Counted from the first letter of the stretch, positions 34,850-42,870 are shown. The stretch: DNA of 64,000 nucleotides from Prolixibacter denitrificans (GCF_003014495.1 NZ_PYGC01000002.1:310001-374000); one strand, 5' to 3'. The notes: generated from the letters alone by a model not told the origin. Translations and numbers: made by a program.

Positions 34850-35308
34850 TTAACCGAGCATTTCCGCGAACAGCATGCTTTTTTTAAGTGTGTTATCGAC
34901 TCGTTCCGGCGTAATACCCATGTTTTCGAAGTAGGCTGCGGCGGTCATTAATTCTTCGGCTAATGTCTTACCATCTGCATGAATCATACCCATGGCAGTG
35001 ATAATGTACCAGTCCTTTTGTGAGCTTGTTAAGCTATTTAGTGTTGCCAGTACTTCCTCTCTGTCCATATCCATTAATTCAAGTACAGCGATATTAATAT
35101 CGTCATCCAATGGGTAATCCAGCATCATAGCAGTCTCTTCCAGACACCTTGCTTCGCTTCTGTCATAATCTCCATCAGCCATTGCAATTACAATCAGACT
35201 GCCGATTATTGCTTTCTTTTGCCTTAATGTGAAGTCACTGTTGAAGTCCTGGAAGTGTTGTTTTACAGATTCCTTTTGGTTGTTTTTTCTGAATAGATTA
35301 AAAAGCAT
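34850..35308 (-). CDS. TerB-like protein
   Basis: This 152-residue helical protein has the TerB-like pattern ADGDYDRSEARCLEE (about 44-58) and a second MIHADGKTLAEEL (about 108-120), each with acidic residues suited to metal binding. TerB-like domains occur in stress and phage-defence clusters. It is divergent from the XRE regulator, whose operators lie in the shared 152-bp region. Confidence 0.72.
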   Translation of the reverse strand: MLFNLFRKNNQKESVKQHFQDFNSDFTLRQKKAIIGSLIVIAMADGDYDRSEARCLEETAMMLDYPLDDDINIAVLELMDMDREEVLATLNSLTSSQKDWYIITAMGMIHADGKTLAEELMTAAAYFENMGITPERVDNTLKKSMLFAEMLG

Positions 35309-35394
35309 AATAAGGTATTTTTAAGGTTAAATAATGATTTGCGTGCTGTTGGTTGGTGCATGTTTTATGTGAATGTAGTATATCTCAAAGTGGT

Positions 35395-35461
35395 GTTATC
35401 ATTTATGATAACCTCATTTCAAATTTAAAACAAAAAATTAGTTGTCAGAAATGATAACTAA
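35395..35461 (+). promoter_or_regulatory. Paired operator palindromes of the XRE regulator
   Basis: GTTATCAT-TT-ATGATAAC (35395-35412) is a perfect palindrome with a 2-bp centre. A second copy, TTAGTTGTCA-GAAA-TGATAACTAA (35438-35461), has one mismatch and overlaps the start codon of the regulator. The shared half-site is TGATAAC. This fits self-repression and control of the divergent TerB-like gene. Confidence 0.75.
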
Positions 35462-35682
35462 TGGAAATCGGTCAACTTCAGCAAAAAATTGGAGCGCGCG
35501 TCAGAACGTTGCGGGAATCTAAGGGGATTTCTCAACAGAATCTGGCTGCCATCTGCAATTTTGAGAAGGCCAATCTTTCCAGGCTCGAAGCTGGTCGAAC
35601 CAATCCTACTGTTTCCACTTTGTACAAGATTTCTCAGGCACTTGAAATTCCGCTGTCGGATATCGTCGATATTGACGATTAG
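35461..35682 (+). CDS. XRE-family helix-turn-helix regulator
   Basis: This 73-residue protein is one Cro/C1-type HTH domain: IGARVRTLRESKGISQQNLA, then SRLEAGRTNPTVSTLYKIS. It is the size of a minimal repressor or antitoxin. Two palindromes sit directly upstream. It probably controls the right half of the island cargo. Confidence 0.9.
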   Translation: MEIGQLQQKIGARVRTLRESKGISQQNLAAICNFEKANLSRLEAGRTNPTVSTLYKISQALEIPLSDIVDIDD

Positions 35683-35794
35683 GAGCTATTCCTGATTGGC
35701 GAAAGTAGGTGCATTTTGTTTGGTGTATTTATTTAGTCAACTTATTGTTAACGAAATAGAAAAGTGATTATTGCCTGAACGTTTAGTGAAAAAG

Positions 35795-35825
35795 AAAAGC
35801 CCACCGTGTTGGTGAGCTTTCTTGT
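35795..35825 (-). terminator. Terminator of the right-end operon
   Basis: AAAGC and CACC pair with GGTG and GCTTT (one mismatch in the stem) around GTGTT at about 35796-35820. It lies after the RepA-like gene on the minus strand. Confidence 0.55.
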
Positions 35826-35876
35826 TCATCCATCCATCCTTTTCTCTTAATGGTATTAGATGGATGGACGGTGACC

Positions 35877-36896
35877 TTATTTTGCTTCTCTTCTCTCTGC
35901 CTCCTTGTAGTAATTGTGAGCTGTGCTTTTTGAAATATTTAAACCCTCCTTGTTCATTTGAGCCGCTATTTCTTCAAAGGACATGTCCTTATCCTTCAAC
36001 TCGACTACTCTCGCTAATTTTTTTTCTTTTATTCTCTGTTTTTCATCAGGATTGACCACCAAATCATCAAAATCGGCCCTTTCGTCTGTCATTTCGAATT
36101 GGCGGTCCTTAAAAAGGAGTTTGTAGCTGTATGTTTTTAAGTCGTCTTCGACGTAATTTCCCTTTACAATGCACAGATGACGAAAACTTGAATCGTATGG
36201 GTCACGTCTGAGCTCGATTACCAGTCGTGCTTTTCCTTCAATACCCTGTGAACCCAAAAGGTTGTTCTTGCTAGGTGGATTTTCTTCCGTTCGTTTACCG
36301 GTATGATGAAGAAAAATCACCAGGCAATTGTGTCTGTTCACGAGTTCAAAGAAAGGTTTCATGAATGTGCGAACTTTATTTGCCTGGTTCATTTCTCCAG
36401 GGAATAAATCGGAAAAAGCGTCAATGATTATACAATCGGCCGGGTATTCACTCAGTATGGCATCTAATTCATCAAATGGATTGTCCAAGCTGAAGAGATA
36501 CTTCAGGTTTTCGAGTTTTTGAATGTCCCCATTCCCATCAATTGTTTGGTTTAGTAAATGGGAAATGGCAATCTTGTCATCCTCGGTCGAAACATAGATT
36601 ACCCGGTTGTGTTCTGCTTTAATTGTCCACCCTAAAAACTTTTCATCTCCTCGCGCAATGGCGATTGCCATCTGCCTCAGGAAAGTGCTTTTGCCGGTGT
36701 CACTTGAACCCGCGAGTACGGTCAAGCCCGCTTTGGGAAAAATCGGGTCCAATAACATTGGAAATTCTGTAATGCCCATTTCGAAAAGCTCCAATGCTGT
36801 AAATACTTTCTGTTCTTCATTCTCCTCTCGATGTTCGCTTAGATTGCGTGCCACCTTTTTAGCAGGCCGTTGGTTCGATGCTTGATTTAATTCCAT
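35877..36896 (-). CDS. RepA-like AAA ATPase with C-terminal HTH
   Basis: This 339-residue protein has Walker A AGSSDTGKSTF (about 61-71), Walker B-like CIIIDAFSDLF, and LVIFLHHTGK. It matches RepA/DnaB-like hexameric ATPases common on Bacteroidota elements. The last about 45 residues (EIAAQMNKEGLNISKSTAHN) form an HTH. It is probably the replication or excision-maintenance ATPase of the island. It is preceded by AAGGAGGAG and follows the HTH genes in one operon. Confidence 0.82.
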   Translation of the reverse strand: MELNQASNQRPAKKVARNLSEHREENEEQKVFTALELFEMGITEFPMLLDPIFPKAGLTVLAGSSDTGKSTFLRQMAIAIARGDEKFLGWTIKAEHNRVIYVSTEDDKIAISHLLNQTIDGNGDIQKLENLKYLFSLDNPFDELDAILSEYPADCIIIDAFSDLFPGEMNQANKVRTFMKPFFELVNRHNCLVIFLHHTGKRTEENPPSKNNLLGSQGIEGKARLVIELRRDPYDSSFRHLCIVKGNYVEDDLKTYSYKLLFKDRQFEMTDERADFDDLVVNPDEKQRIKEKKLARVVELKDKDMSFEEIAAQMNKEGLNISKSTAHNYYKEAERREAK

Positions 36897-37186
36897 GGCT
36901 CCTCCTTTTTTCTGGTTTCGCCCGGAACTTCATGTTGATCGAGAAATGCTTTACGTGCCTCCTGAGGGTACCAGATTTTATTGCCTACCTGTACGTACCT
37001 AATCTTTTTCTCTGCTCGCCAGGACGCCAAGGTTCGGGGAGAAATTTTCCAATGCCGGATTACATCGGAGCTATCCCACATCTCGTCGTCCAGTTGTTTT
37101 TGTTTTAGGGTTTTGATTTCATCCCCAAGCTGCTTGACCGTTTGTTTAAGCTGCTTTAATTCAAATGCCAGATCATTACTTTTCAT
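36887..37186 (-). CDS. Excisionase-like HTH protein
   Basis: This 99-residue protein has an N-terminal coiled-coil (LKQLKQTVKQLGDEIKTLKQ) followed by an excisionase/MerR-like HTH (MWDSSDVIRHWKISPRTLAS, then KKIRYVQVGNKIWYP). The ATG at 37186 is chosen because AAAGGAGG lies at good spacing. It overlaps both neighbours by about 10 bp. Confidence 0.8.
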   Translation of the reverse strand: MKSNDLAFELKQLKQTVKQLGDEIKTLKQKQLDDEMWDSSDVIRHWKISPRTLASWRAEKKIRYVQVGNKIWYPQEARKAFLDQHEVPGETRKKEEPWN

Positions 37187-37454
37187 GATCGGCCTCCTTT
37201 CTGTGCTGCCTACCAGCTTCAAGTGCGGCAACAATTTCGTCGTGTTTGTAAAACCACGTAGTACCGAGTTTGTAAGCCGGTAGTGTACCATTAATTCGTA
37301 AATTCTGTAAGGTCGAATCGCTGATGTTCAACATTTCCCTTACCTGAGAGGATCTCAACCACGTAGGTTGAGGGGTGACGGCATTTCGAAGCTCCTCCCG
37401 AATAGTATTCGCGATCTCACTTCTGAAATGCTCTGGAAATAATGCATCATGCAT
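37176..37454 (-). CDS. Excisionase-like HTH protein
   Basis: This 92-residue protein has the HTH WLRSSQVREMLNISDSTLQN and wing LPAYKLGTTWFYKHDEI, as in HTH_17/excisionase families. The ATG at 37454 follows GGAGG at good spacing. It is paired with a second HTH protein, a usual layout in Bacteroidota integrative elements. Confidence 0.8.
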   Translation of the reverse strand: MHDALFPEHFRSEIANTIREELRNAVTPQPTWLRSSQVREMLNISDSTLQNLRINGTLPAYKLGTTWFYKHDEIVAALEAGRQHRKEADHEK

Positions 37455-37604
37455 GTTACCTCCAATTTTTAATTTTGGAGCAATATCGCTCGCCACAAAC
37501 GTAAGGAGGGATTAACTCGGAGATTGACAAAGTTCGAGTTGTGATAGTCCTTAGACTAGCAATTACAGGGGAAAAAATTTTGGGGTTCCGAGTAAAAATT
37601 CGAA

Positions 37605-38525
37605 TTAATCTTCAGGCGGGTCATTAAATTCGGCGATGAAAGCATTGACTGAATCAAGATTTTCGTTTGTCCCTTTTGATGGATGTTTTAATTGGTCCGG
37701 CGTTAGCTGATCGTGTTTCGATGTACAAAAAATATCAGAAACAATCTCCCATTTACCTCGTCCCAATTTGGGTAATGCATAGCCTTCAATCTGCTTAATG
37801 AATCTCGCTAGGGAATAAGTTGTTCCGATCCATTGAATTTTATTTTTTGGATTCCAGCCGGAGAATGCATCAATGAAATCATCACTGGATGTTTCCGTAG
37901 AGATAAGCTCTAAACTAATTCCTGTATCAAATACTGACTTTAACTGTGCCTCGTTTAGGTTTGATTTAAATATTGTAAAATGTTTTTTGCTCTTTAAAAC
38001 GCTTTTCTTCCCGGTCATGTATTCCTTCATCTTCAAGAATTGGGGGTCATTGGGGAAAAACTCTTTATATGATTTGGCGGTATATGTAGCAACCTGTTTC
38101 AACGCTTTTTTGATCTCATCTTTGAAATCAACGTCATTATTGTCAAGGAATAACAATTTCTCATGAATGGAAGAAAGGACTTTTTCGTAAAACCAGTTGT
38201 GCTGGTCTTTGCCGTTACTGGGGTTTTCGTGGAAATTATTTATGAGTTTTTTTAATCGATTCGTCTCGCACCGGATTTTTTCCAAGACATACTCTTCGTA
38301 GGTTATTTCTCCTTCCTCGACATCGAATTGTTGTTCGTATTCATTTTTTGCATCATCTACCGGAAATTGCCTTTGGTATTCAATAACGTCTTTTTGTTTA
38401 TTGTAGCAATATTCAGGATCATTTTGACCTTCAAATTCTTTCCTGAAAAAGCTCGTTTCCTCTGTCTCATATATGAGCTTACTGAAAAAATTGAATTCAT
38501 TCTCAATGTTGATGGATTCTGACAT
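37605..38525 (-). CDS. Integrase-linked protein of unknown function
   Basis: This 306-residue, acidic and helical protein has IQWIGTTYSLARFIKQIE at about residues 226-243, a block that resembles C-terminal parts of RteC-like proteins of Bacteroidota elements. It lies directly after the integrase gene, and its start codon abuts a 12-bp inverted repeat. It is probably a regulator of excision; the evidence is position and the one block. Confidence 0.6.
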   Translation of the reverse strand: MSESINIENEFNFFSKLIYETEETSFFRKEFEGQNDPEYCYNKQKDVIEYQRQFPVDDAKNEYEQQFDVEEGEITYEEYVLEKIRCETNRLKKLINNFHENPSNGKDQHNWFYEKVLSSIHEKLLFLDNNDVDFKDEIKKALKQVATYTAKSYKEFFPNDPQFLKMKEYMTGKKSVLKSKKHFTIFKSNLNEAQLKSVFDTGISLELISTETSSDDFIDAFSGWNPKNKIQWIGTTYSLARFIKQIEGYALPKLGRGKWEIVSDIFCTSKHDQLTPDQLKHPSKGTNENLDSVNAFIAEFNDPPED

Positions 38526-38562
38526 AGCTTAGGTCAATTGATATATTAACTGACCTAAGCTA
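38525..38562. promoter_or_regulatory. Perfect 12-bp inverted repeat at a start codon
   Basis: TAGCTTAGGTCA (38525-38536) and TGACCTAAGCTA (38551-38562) are separated by 14 bp. It lies between the integrase stop and the next start codon, touching the ATG. As DNA it looks like an operator; as RNA it would be a hairpin covering the ribosome-binding region. Confidence 0.7.
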
Positions 38563-38570
38563 CTAAATAT

Positions 38571-39794
38571 TTATTTTTTGCGAGCGACTTTCTTTCTTAA
38601 ACGCCCCATGTCATTGGCAATTTTGCTGTCGACAACTCTGCTGTAAATCTGGGTTGTCGAAAGATTTTTGTGACCCAGCATTTTTTGTACTGTTTCAATG
38701 GGCACATCATTTGACAGTGTTACGGTCGTTGCGAAAGTATGCCGCCCCAGGTGCATGGTGATGTGCTTGTTTATTTCGCACAGTTCAGCAATTTCAGACA
38801 AATAAGCATTGAGCTTCTGATTGCTTCGAATGGGCAGTATTTTGTTATCAGCAGCGCAAACAGGATGTTCCTGATACTTTTTCAGTATTTCTAGAGCCTG
38901 AGGTAATAGTGGGATACGCGACTGAACCCCTGTCTTTTCTCGATTCTTGATGATCCATAATTTATCGTCACTACCTTTCACAATGTGTTCTGGAGAAAGT
39001 TTCCTTAGGTCTGAATAGCTTAAGCCTGTGTAGCAAACAAATATGAATATATCTTTTGTTTCCTCCAGCCTTGTTACTCGGAAGCTTTTTTCTTCAATTG
39101 TCCTTAATTCTTCGGTTGTCAAAAAGCCCCTGTCAACATCTTTATATGCTGTCTTGTAAGCGGAGAATGGATCTCTATCAATGTATTCATACAGCATTGC
39201 GCGATGAATAACCTTTTTAAGATGCTTAATATATTTCATCGCTGTATTATGGGAACAACCGTAGGTTTTACGTAGGAAAAGGTCGTACTCACGTGCGAAG
39301 TTGTAGTCCAGATCGGTCAACGGGATATCTTCCAAATGATGTATCTCATTGATGTAAGCCCTAAGCCTCTCGATGGAAATCTTGTACCGCTTTACTGTAT
39401 CGATGGAGTAATTTATATCCAGCTCGGCCTCCACTGTTTTTATCACTTCGTCGAAGACTTTCAACAGTAGTTTATGTGGTTTGTCCTGTCCTTTGAGAAA
39501 ACGTTTGAATTTATCTGCTGTTACGTATTCTTCTGTTTCCTGATAGCGATAAAACTTTCGTTGCACTTCCGTCTGAATATTATTCAAGTATTCGTTGGTT
39601 TGCCTGGCTTCCTCCTTGCGGCCTTTGATTCGCTGTGAAGCTTCGTCCCATTGGGTAGTCGTGACAAAGATTTTGGTTGACATTTCAAAGCGGACGCCGT
39701 TAATCGTCACTCGCAAATAAATAGGAGCTTTCCCATTCTCATGATTTGTTTTTGAGCGTTTTAAGATGAAGTTTAATACCAATGTATTATTCAT
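38571..39794 (-). CDS. Tyrosine-type integrase of the island
   Basis: This 407-residue protein is a Bacteroidota-type site-specific recombinase. It has an N-terminal arm-binding region, a SAM-like core-binding domain (about 105-200), and a catalytic domain with CYTGLSYSDLRKL (first Arg region is DLRKL), HLGRHTFATTV (H-x-x-R) and LGHKNLSTTQIYSRV (catalytic Tyr). It is about 270 bp from the tRNA and transcribed away from it, with likely arm sites on both flanks. The start has a good AAAGGA site. Confidence 0.93.
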   Translation of the reverse strand: MNNTLVLNFILKRSKTNHENGKAPIYLRVTINGVRFEMSTKIFVTTTQWDEASQRIKGRKEEARQTNEYLNNIQTEVQRKFYRYQETEEYVTADKFKRFLKGQDKPHKLLLKVFDEVIKTVEAELDINYSIDTVKRYKISIERLRAYINEIHHLEDIPLTDLDYNFAREYDLFLRKTYGCSHNTAMKYIKHLKKVIHRAMLYEYIDRDPFSAYKTAYKDVDRGFLTTEELRTIEEKSFRVTRLEETKDIFIFVCYTGLSYSDLRKLSPEHIVKGSDDKLWIIKNREKTGVQSRIPLLPQALEILKKYQEHPVCAADNKILPIRSNQKLNAYLSEIAELCEINKHITMHLGRHTFATTVTLSNDVPIETVQKMLGHKNLSTTQIYSRVVDSKIANDMGRLRKKVARKK

Positions 39795-39942
39795 ATTTTT
39801 TCCTTTCTTTTATTTCAAGGTCTCTTTTGGCTACAAAATTACGCTGAAATAGGGTAGGCAATAATTGCAAAGGAGTGCATTTAACTGCAATCACATCAGT
39901 ATTTTATGTGATTTGCCGAGACCTTTTGAGAGAAGTGGATTT

Positions 39943-39961
39943 AGGTCTCGATTTAGTCTCG
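39943..39961 (+). repeat. Putative integrase arm site, right end
   Basis: AGGTCTCGATTTAGTCTCG matches 17605-17623 except at two central bases. The gap between the integrase start and the tRNA (39795-40060) also holds AAGGTCTC (39821-39828) and, inverted, GAGACCTT (39918-39925), so several GGTCTC words cluster here. Confidence 0.6.
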
Positions 39962-40003
39962 TTAATTCCGGGAATAAATGTGAATTTTGGTGGGGCGTAA
40001 AAA

Positions 40004-40036
40004 GAAAAAACGCCTGAAATGGTTAATTTCAAGCGT
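40004..40036 (-). terminator. Terminator supplied by the island behind the tRNA
   Basis: ACGCCTGAAAT (40010-40020) and ATTTCAAGCGT (40026-40036) form an 11-bp stem with one wobble. On the minus strand a T-run follows. It replaces the original tRNA terminator now displaced to 17.5 kb. Confidence 0.78.
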
Positions 40037-40060
40037 CTTTGTGAGTTTTACTTAACTAAA

Positions 40061-40084
40061 TGGTGGGCCCAGCTGGGCTTGAAC
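40061..40084 (-). repeat. attR: 24-bp 3' end of the intact tRNA
   Basis: Identical to 17530-17553. It rebuilds the tRNA so that integration does not inactivate it. Confidence 0.88.
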
Positions 40085-40137
40085 CAGCGACCTAATGATT
40101 ATGAGTCATCCGCTCTAACCAACTGAGCTATGGGCCC
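40061..40137 (-). tRNA. tRNA-Ile2 (anticodon CAU, read as lysidine-modified LAU)
   Basis: This 77-nt tRNA includes the encoded CCA. The acceptor stem is GGGCCCA / TGGGCCC with discriminator A, the D-loop is in AGCTCAGTTGGTTAGAGC, the anticodon loop is CTCATAA, and the T arm is GCTGGTTCAAGCCCAGC. The CAU anticodon could mean Met. The CTCATAATC...TAGGTCGCTGGTTCAAG core is like Escherichia coli ileX, so the tRNA-Ile2 that reads AUA is preferred. Integration site of the island. Confidence 0.9.
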
Positions 40138-40209
40138 GGAAATTCGCTTAGAATTTCGGATTGCAATTTTACGGATTTGTCCCGTATTTCACAAGCATTT
40201 TGTATGTTT

Positions 40210-40956
40210 TTAGATTAACCCGATGGCTTTCGTTAAAAGGCTTGTGACATTCTCAACGTTCTGATTGAATACCTTCAGAATCTCTTCCCAGGAAACCGGA
40301 GCTTCATCGGTTTTCCAACTATCGTAATCGGTTGCCATGGCAACGGTAGCATAAGGAATTCCTAATTCGTTGGCCAGGATAGCTTCGGGTGCGGTCGACA
40401 TGTTGACAATATCGGCGCCCCACATCTGAAACATCCGGGATTCTGCGCGGGTCGAAAAACGGGGTCCCTCAATGGTTATCACCGTTCCTCCATCATGCGC
40501 TTTGATGTTGAGCTTGCCGGCGCTTTGCAATAACCGGGCGCGCAAACTTTCTTCAAACGGATCGGCCATGGGAGTGTGTTTCATTTTGCCGGGTTTGAAT
40601 TTGTCGAAGAAGGTAACGGGCCGTCTCCGGGTAAAATCGATGAACTGATCGGGAACCACCAACTCGCCTCTTTTGATGTCTTCTTTCAGACTTCCACACG
40701 CTGTAGTCGACAGTATGTGGGTGCAGCCCAATTCTTTGATGGCCCATATGTTGGCCCGGTTATTCACCTGGGTAGGAGGAATGGTGTGTTCGCGTCCGTG
40801 TCGCGACAAGATAACAACATCGACTCCGTTAATTTTCCCCGTGAGAAAATCGGAACTCGGTTCACCGTAAGGCGTTTCCACATCAATTCGTTTCGAGTCT
40901 TCCAGGATATCAGGATTTTCCAGCCCTGAACCACCAATGATGGCAATGTACTTCAT
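40210..40956 (-). CDS. mtnP: S-methyl-5'-thioadenosine phosphorylase
   Basis: This 248-residue purine-phosphorylase-family enzyme splits methylthioadenosine to adenine and methylthioribose-1-phosphate. It has IIGGSGLENP at the N terminus, LSRHGREHTIPPTQVNNRAN, TIEGPRFSTRAESRMF and NMSTAPEAILANELG. It is the last gene of an operon with a class II aldolase and MtnA, which supports the MTA (rather than purine nucleoside) assignment. Confidence 0.88.
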   Translation of the reverse strand: MKYIAIIGGSGLENPDILEDSKRIDVETPYGEPSSDFLTGKINGVDVVILSRHGREHTIPPTQVNNRANIWAIKELGCTHILSTTACGSLKEDIKRGELVVPDQFIDFTRRRPVTFFDKFKPGKMKHTPMADPFEESLRARLLQSAGKLNIKAHDGGTVITIEGPRFSTRAESRMFQMWGADIVNMSTAPEAILANELGIPYATVAMATDYDSWKTDEAPVSWEEILKVFNQNVENVTSLLTKAIGLI

Positions 40957-40993
40957 CTGTTTGCTTCCGTTTTTTTATTTCAGTTTTATAAAG

Positions 40994-41593
40994 TTATTCA
41001 AGAGAAAGGAGAATTCCACAGGCCTCTTCCAGAGATTTTCCAAAGGCCAGCATTCCTTCCCGGTGTCCACCCATGATGAGTATCCCTTTTTCACGGTTAC
41101 CCGGAATAGATAGAAGCCGGGCGATTTCCGTCGCCATTTCAGGTGTTCCGTATGCTGTGGCTTCATCGGTTGTGGGAAGCACGTTTTTCCATTTCTCCCA
41201 TCGTTTCAAATCGTGTACATGAACAACGCCATTTACTTCCGGCAGTGTTTTGTATACGATGGCATGTGACAAGGATTCGCTGGAAGCCTTGACTTGTCCG
41301 GTACACCAAACTTCATTGGTTGCTATTTTGAACGCATCGACCCGGGCATAATGTTCCGGACCTGTTTCCGAAAATTGGCCGGTGGCCGAACCTGTAACGA
41401 TGAATTGGTTCTCGTTGTTTAGCCGGATGGAAATATTGCCAAATCCAATTCCGTCCGGATAGACGCCAATCAGTTGTTGTTGGTATAGTTGGCTTCTCCA
41501 TCGGTTCAATTTGTCTATCGCCATTGACGGAAAATTCACTGTTTTCTGATTCCAGTGACAGTTGAATTTGATATATCCTTCTTCCTGTAACAT
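40994..41593 (-). CDS. Class II aldolase/adducin family protein (MTA salvage)
   Basis: This 199-residue protein has the zinc-binding pattern of class II aldolases: VVHVHD at about residues 121-126 and GGHREGM at about 172-178. GNISIRL and KASSESLSHAIVYK also fit. It sits between mtnA and mtnP. It could be MtnB (methylthioribulose-1-phosphate dehydratase) or the aldolase of the DHAP shunt, which cleaves the same sugar phosphate. MtnC, MtnD and MtnE are absent next to it, which favours the shunt. Confidence 0.75.
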   Translation of the reverse strand: MLQEEGYIKFNCHWNQKTVNFPSMAIDKLNRWRSQLYQQQLIGVYPDGIGFGNISIRLNNENQFIVTGSATGQFSETGPEHYARVDAFKIATNEVWCTGQVKASSESLSHAIVYKTLPEVNGVVHVHDLKRWEKWKNVLPTTDEATAYGTPEMATEIARLLSIPGNREKGILIMGGHREGMLAFGKSLEEACGILLSLE

Positions 41594-41600
41594 TCAGTAA

Positions 41601-42704
41601 CTATTTCTGAAATAGAGAAGATATGCTTTCGCGGTTTGCTTTACAAATACCCCTTTCGGTGATTAGGCCGGTGACCAGTCGGGCGGGTGTAACATCGAAG
41701 CCGTAATTGGCTACCGGGCTTCCTTCCGGCATAATACGCACGGTCTGAATTTCTCCTTCCGGTGAAATGCCTTCCATCTGATTGACCTCTGCAGCATCTC
41801 GTTGCTCGATGGGAATTTCCTGAATGCCATCACTCAGGTTAAAATCGAACGTGCTGGATGGCAAGGCTACATAAAAAGGTATCTGATTATCGTGTGCAGC
41901 CAGTGCTTTCAGGTAAGTGCCGATTTTATTGGCTACGTCGCCGGTGCCGGTCGTTCGGTCGCTGCCCACAATGCAAATATCGACCATGCCGTGTTGCATG
42001 AGGTGGCCTCCCGTATTGTCCGGAATCACGGTGTGTGGAACGCCTTCTTGTCCCAGTTCCCATGCAGTCAGTCTGGCTCCCTGGTTTCGAGGCCGGGTCT
42101 CGTCGACCCAAACATGTACCGGAATGCCTTTCAGAAAGGCTTTGTAGATAGGAGCTGTGGCCGTTCCCCAGTCGATGCAGGCCAGCCAGCCAGCATTGCA
42201 GTGGGTAAGAATGTTGACAGGCGCACCATTCTTCTTTTTGCTAATCTCTTCAATGAGCTCACAGCCGTATTCGCCAATTTGCTCCGACCACGATATTTCA
42301 CGGTTTTTCAGCTCATCTGCTTTGTTTAAAGCTTTCTTTACAGCCGTTTCCTTTTCTGCGCAATCGTTTAACGCATCGACCATTTCATCAATCAAAATGG
42401 CCAGGTTGACAGCCGTCGGTCGGGCTGTTTTCAGGAATGCCGCTTTCTCATCCAGGTATTCCCGCAAGGAAATCTCTTCATCGAAATGTAAAAGAGCCAG
42501 GTAAATTCCATAGGCACCCGTCACGCCGATGAGTGGCGCCCCGCGGACCGTCATGTTGCGGATAGCTTCAAAGGCGTCGTTCTCGTTTTTTAAATGTACC
42601 GTCTCAAAGGAAAAGGGCAAACGACGTTGATCGATAACTTCGATTATGGTTGCATCGTTTTCGTTTACCCAAATGGTATGATAATGCTGATTGTTGACTT
42701 TCAC
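41601..42704 (-). CDS. mtnA: S-methyl-5-thioribose-1-phosphate isomerase
   Basis: This 367-residue eIF2B-like isomerase makes methylthioribulose-1-phosphate. It has MTVRGAPLIGVTGAYGI, NILTHCNAGWLACIDWGTA (catalytic Cys region), DETRPRNQGARLTAWEL and the Asp in IVGSDRTTGTGDVANKIGT. The start is a GTG at 42704. The aldolase gene begins 7 bp after its stop, so mtnA, aldolase and mtnP form an operon. Confidence 0.93.
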   Translation of the reverse strand: MKVNNQHYHTIWVNENDATIIEVIDQRRLPFSFETVHLKNENDAFEAIRNMTVRGAPLIGVTGAYGIYLALLHFDEEISLREYLDEKAAFLKTARPTAVNLAILIDEMVDALNDCAEKETAVKKALNKADELKNREISWSEQIGEYGCELIEEISKKKNGAPVNILTHCNAGWLACIDWGTATAPIYKAFLKGIPVHVWVDETRPRNQGARLTAWELGQEGVPHTVIPDNTGGHLMQHGMVDICIVGSDRTTGTGDVANKIGTYLKALAAHDNQIPFYVALPSSTFDFNLSDGIQEIPIEQRDAAEVNQMEGISPEGEIQTVRIMPEGSPVANYGFDVTPARLVTGLITERGICKANRESISSLFQK

Positions 42705-42815
42705 TGGTGCAGGTTTTGCTTTTTTTTAAAGAGAATTTCTCCGGCTAAAAGTAAGAAGGCTTTGTGAAAGCACCACCGAACTTCGTCATATTCCTAAAAA
42801 ATGATTCAGCGTATA

Positions 42816-42845
42816 AAAAACGCCCCGAAAACTTCGGAGCGTTTT
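42816..42845 (-). terminator. Terminator after the membrane protein gene
   Basis: AAAACGC and CCGAA pair with TTCGG and GCGTTTT with one mismatch. On the minus strand a T-run follows. It lies about 25 bp after the stop at 42871. Confidence 0.75.
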
Positions 42846-42870
42846 GAACTGGATAATTGATATTGTGTGT

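Larger units (their letters stand above)
17530..40084. mobile_element. Integrative genomic island in tRNA-Ile2, about 22.5 kb
   Basis: The island is bounded by a perfect 24-bp direct repeat of the tRNA 3' end (17530-17553 and 40061-40084). The tyrosine integrase lies next to the intact tRNA. Near-identical 19-bp repeats inside both ends look like integrase arm sites. Genes inside are of mobile-element type (DUF3871, RepA-like ATPase, excisionase-like HTH proteins, XRE repressor) plus defence cargo. The restriction segment at 20.8-27.6 kb is visibly richer in A/T than the flanks. No relaxase or conjugation genes are seen, so it would depend on a helper or move as a non-conjugative island. Confidence 0.88.

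Noticed and set aside
40061-40137. tRNA-Met
   Set aside because: The CAU anticodon allows it, but the anticodon arm, variable region and T arm resemble ileX-type tRNA-Ile2 more closely; not fully excluded.
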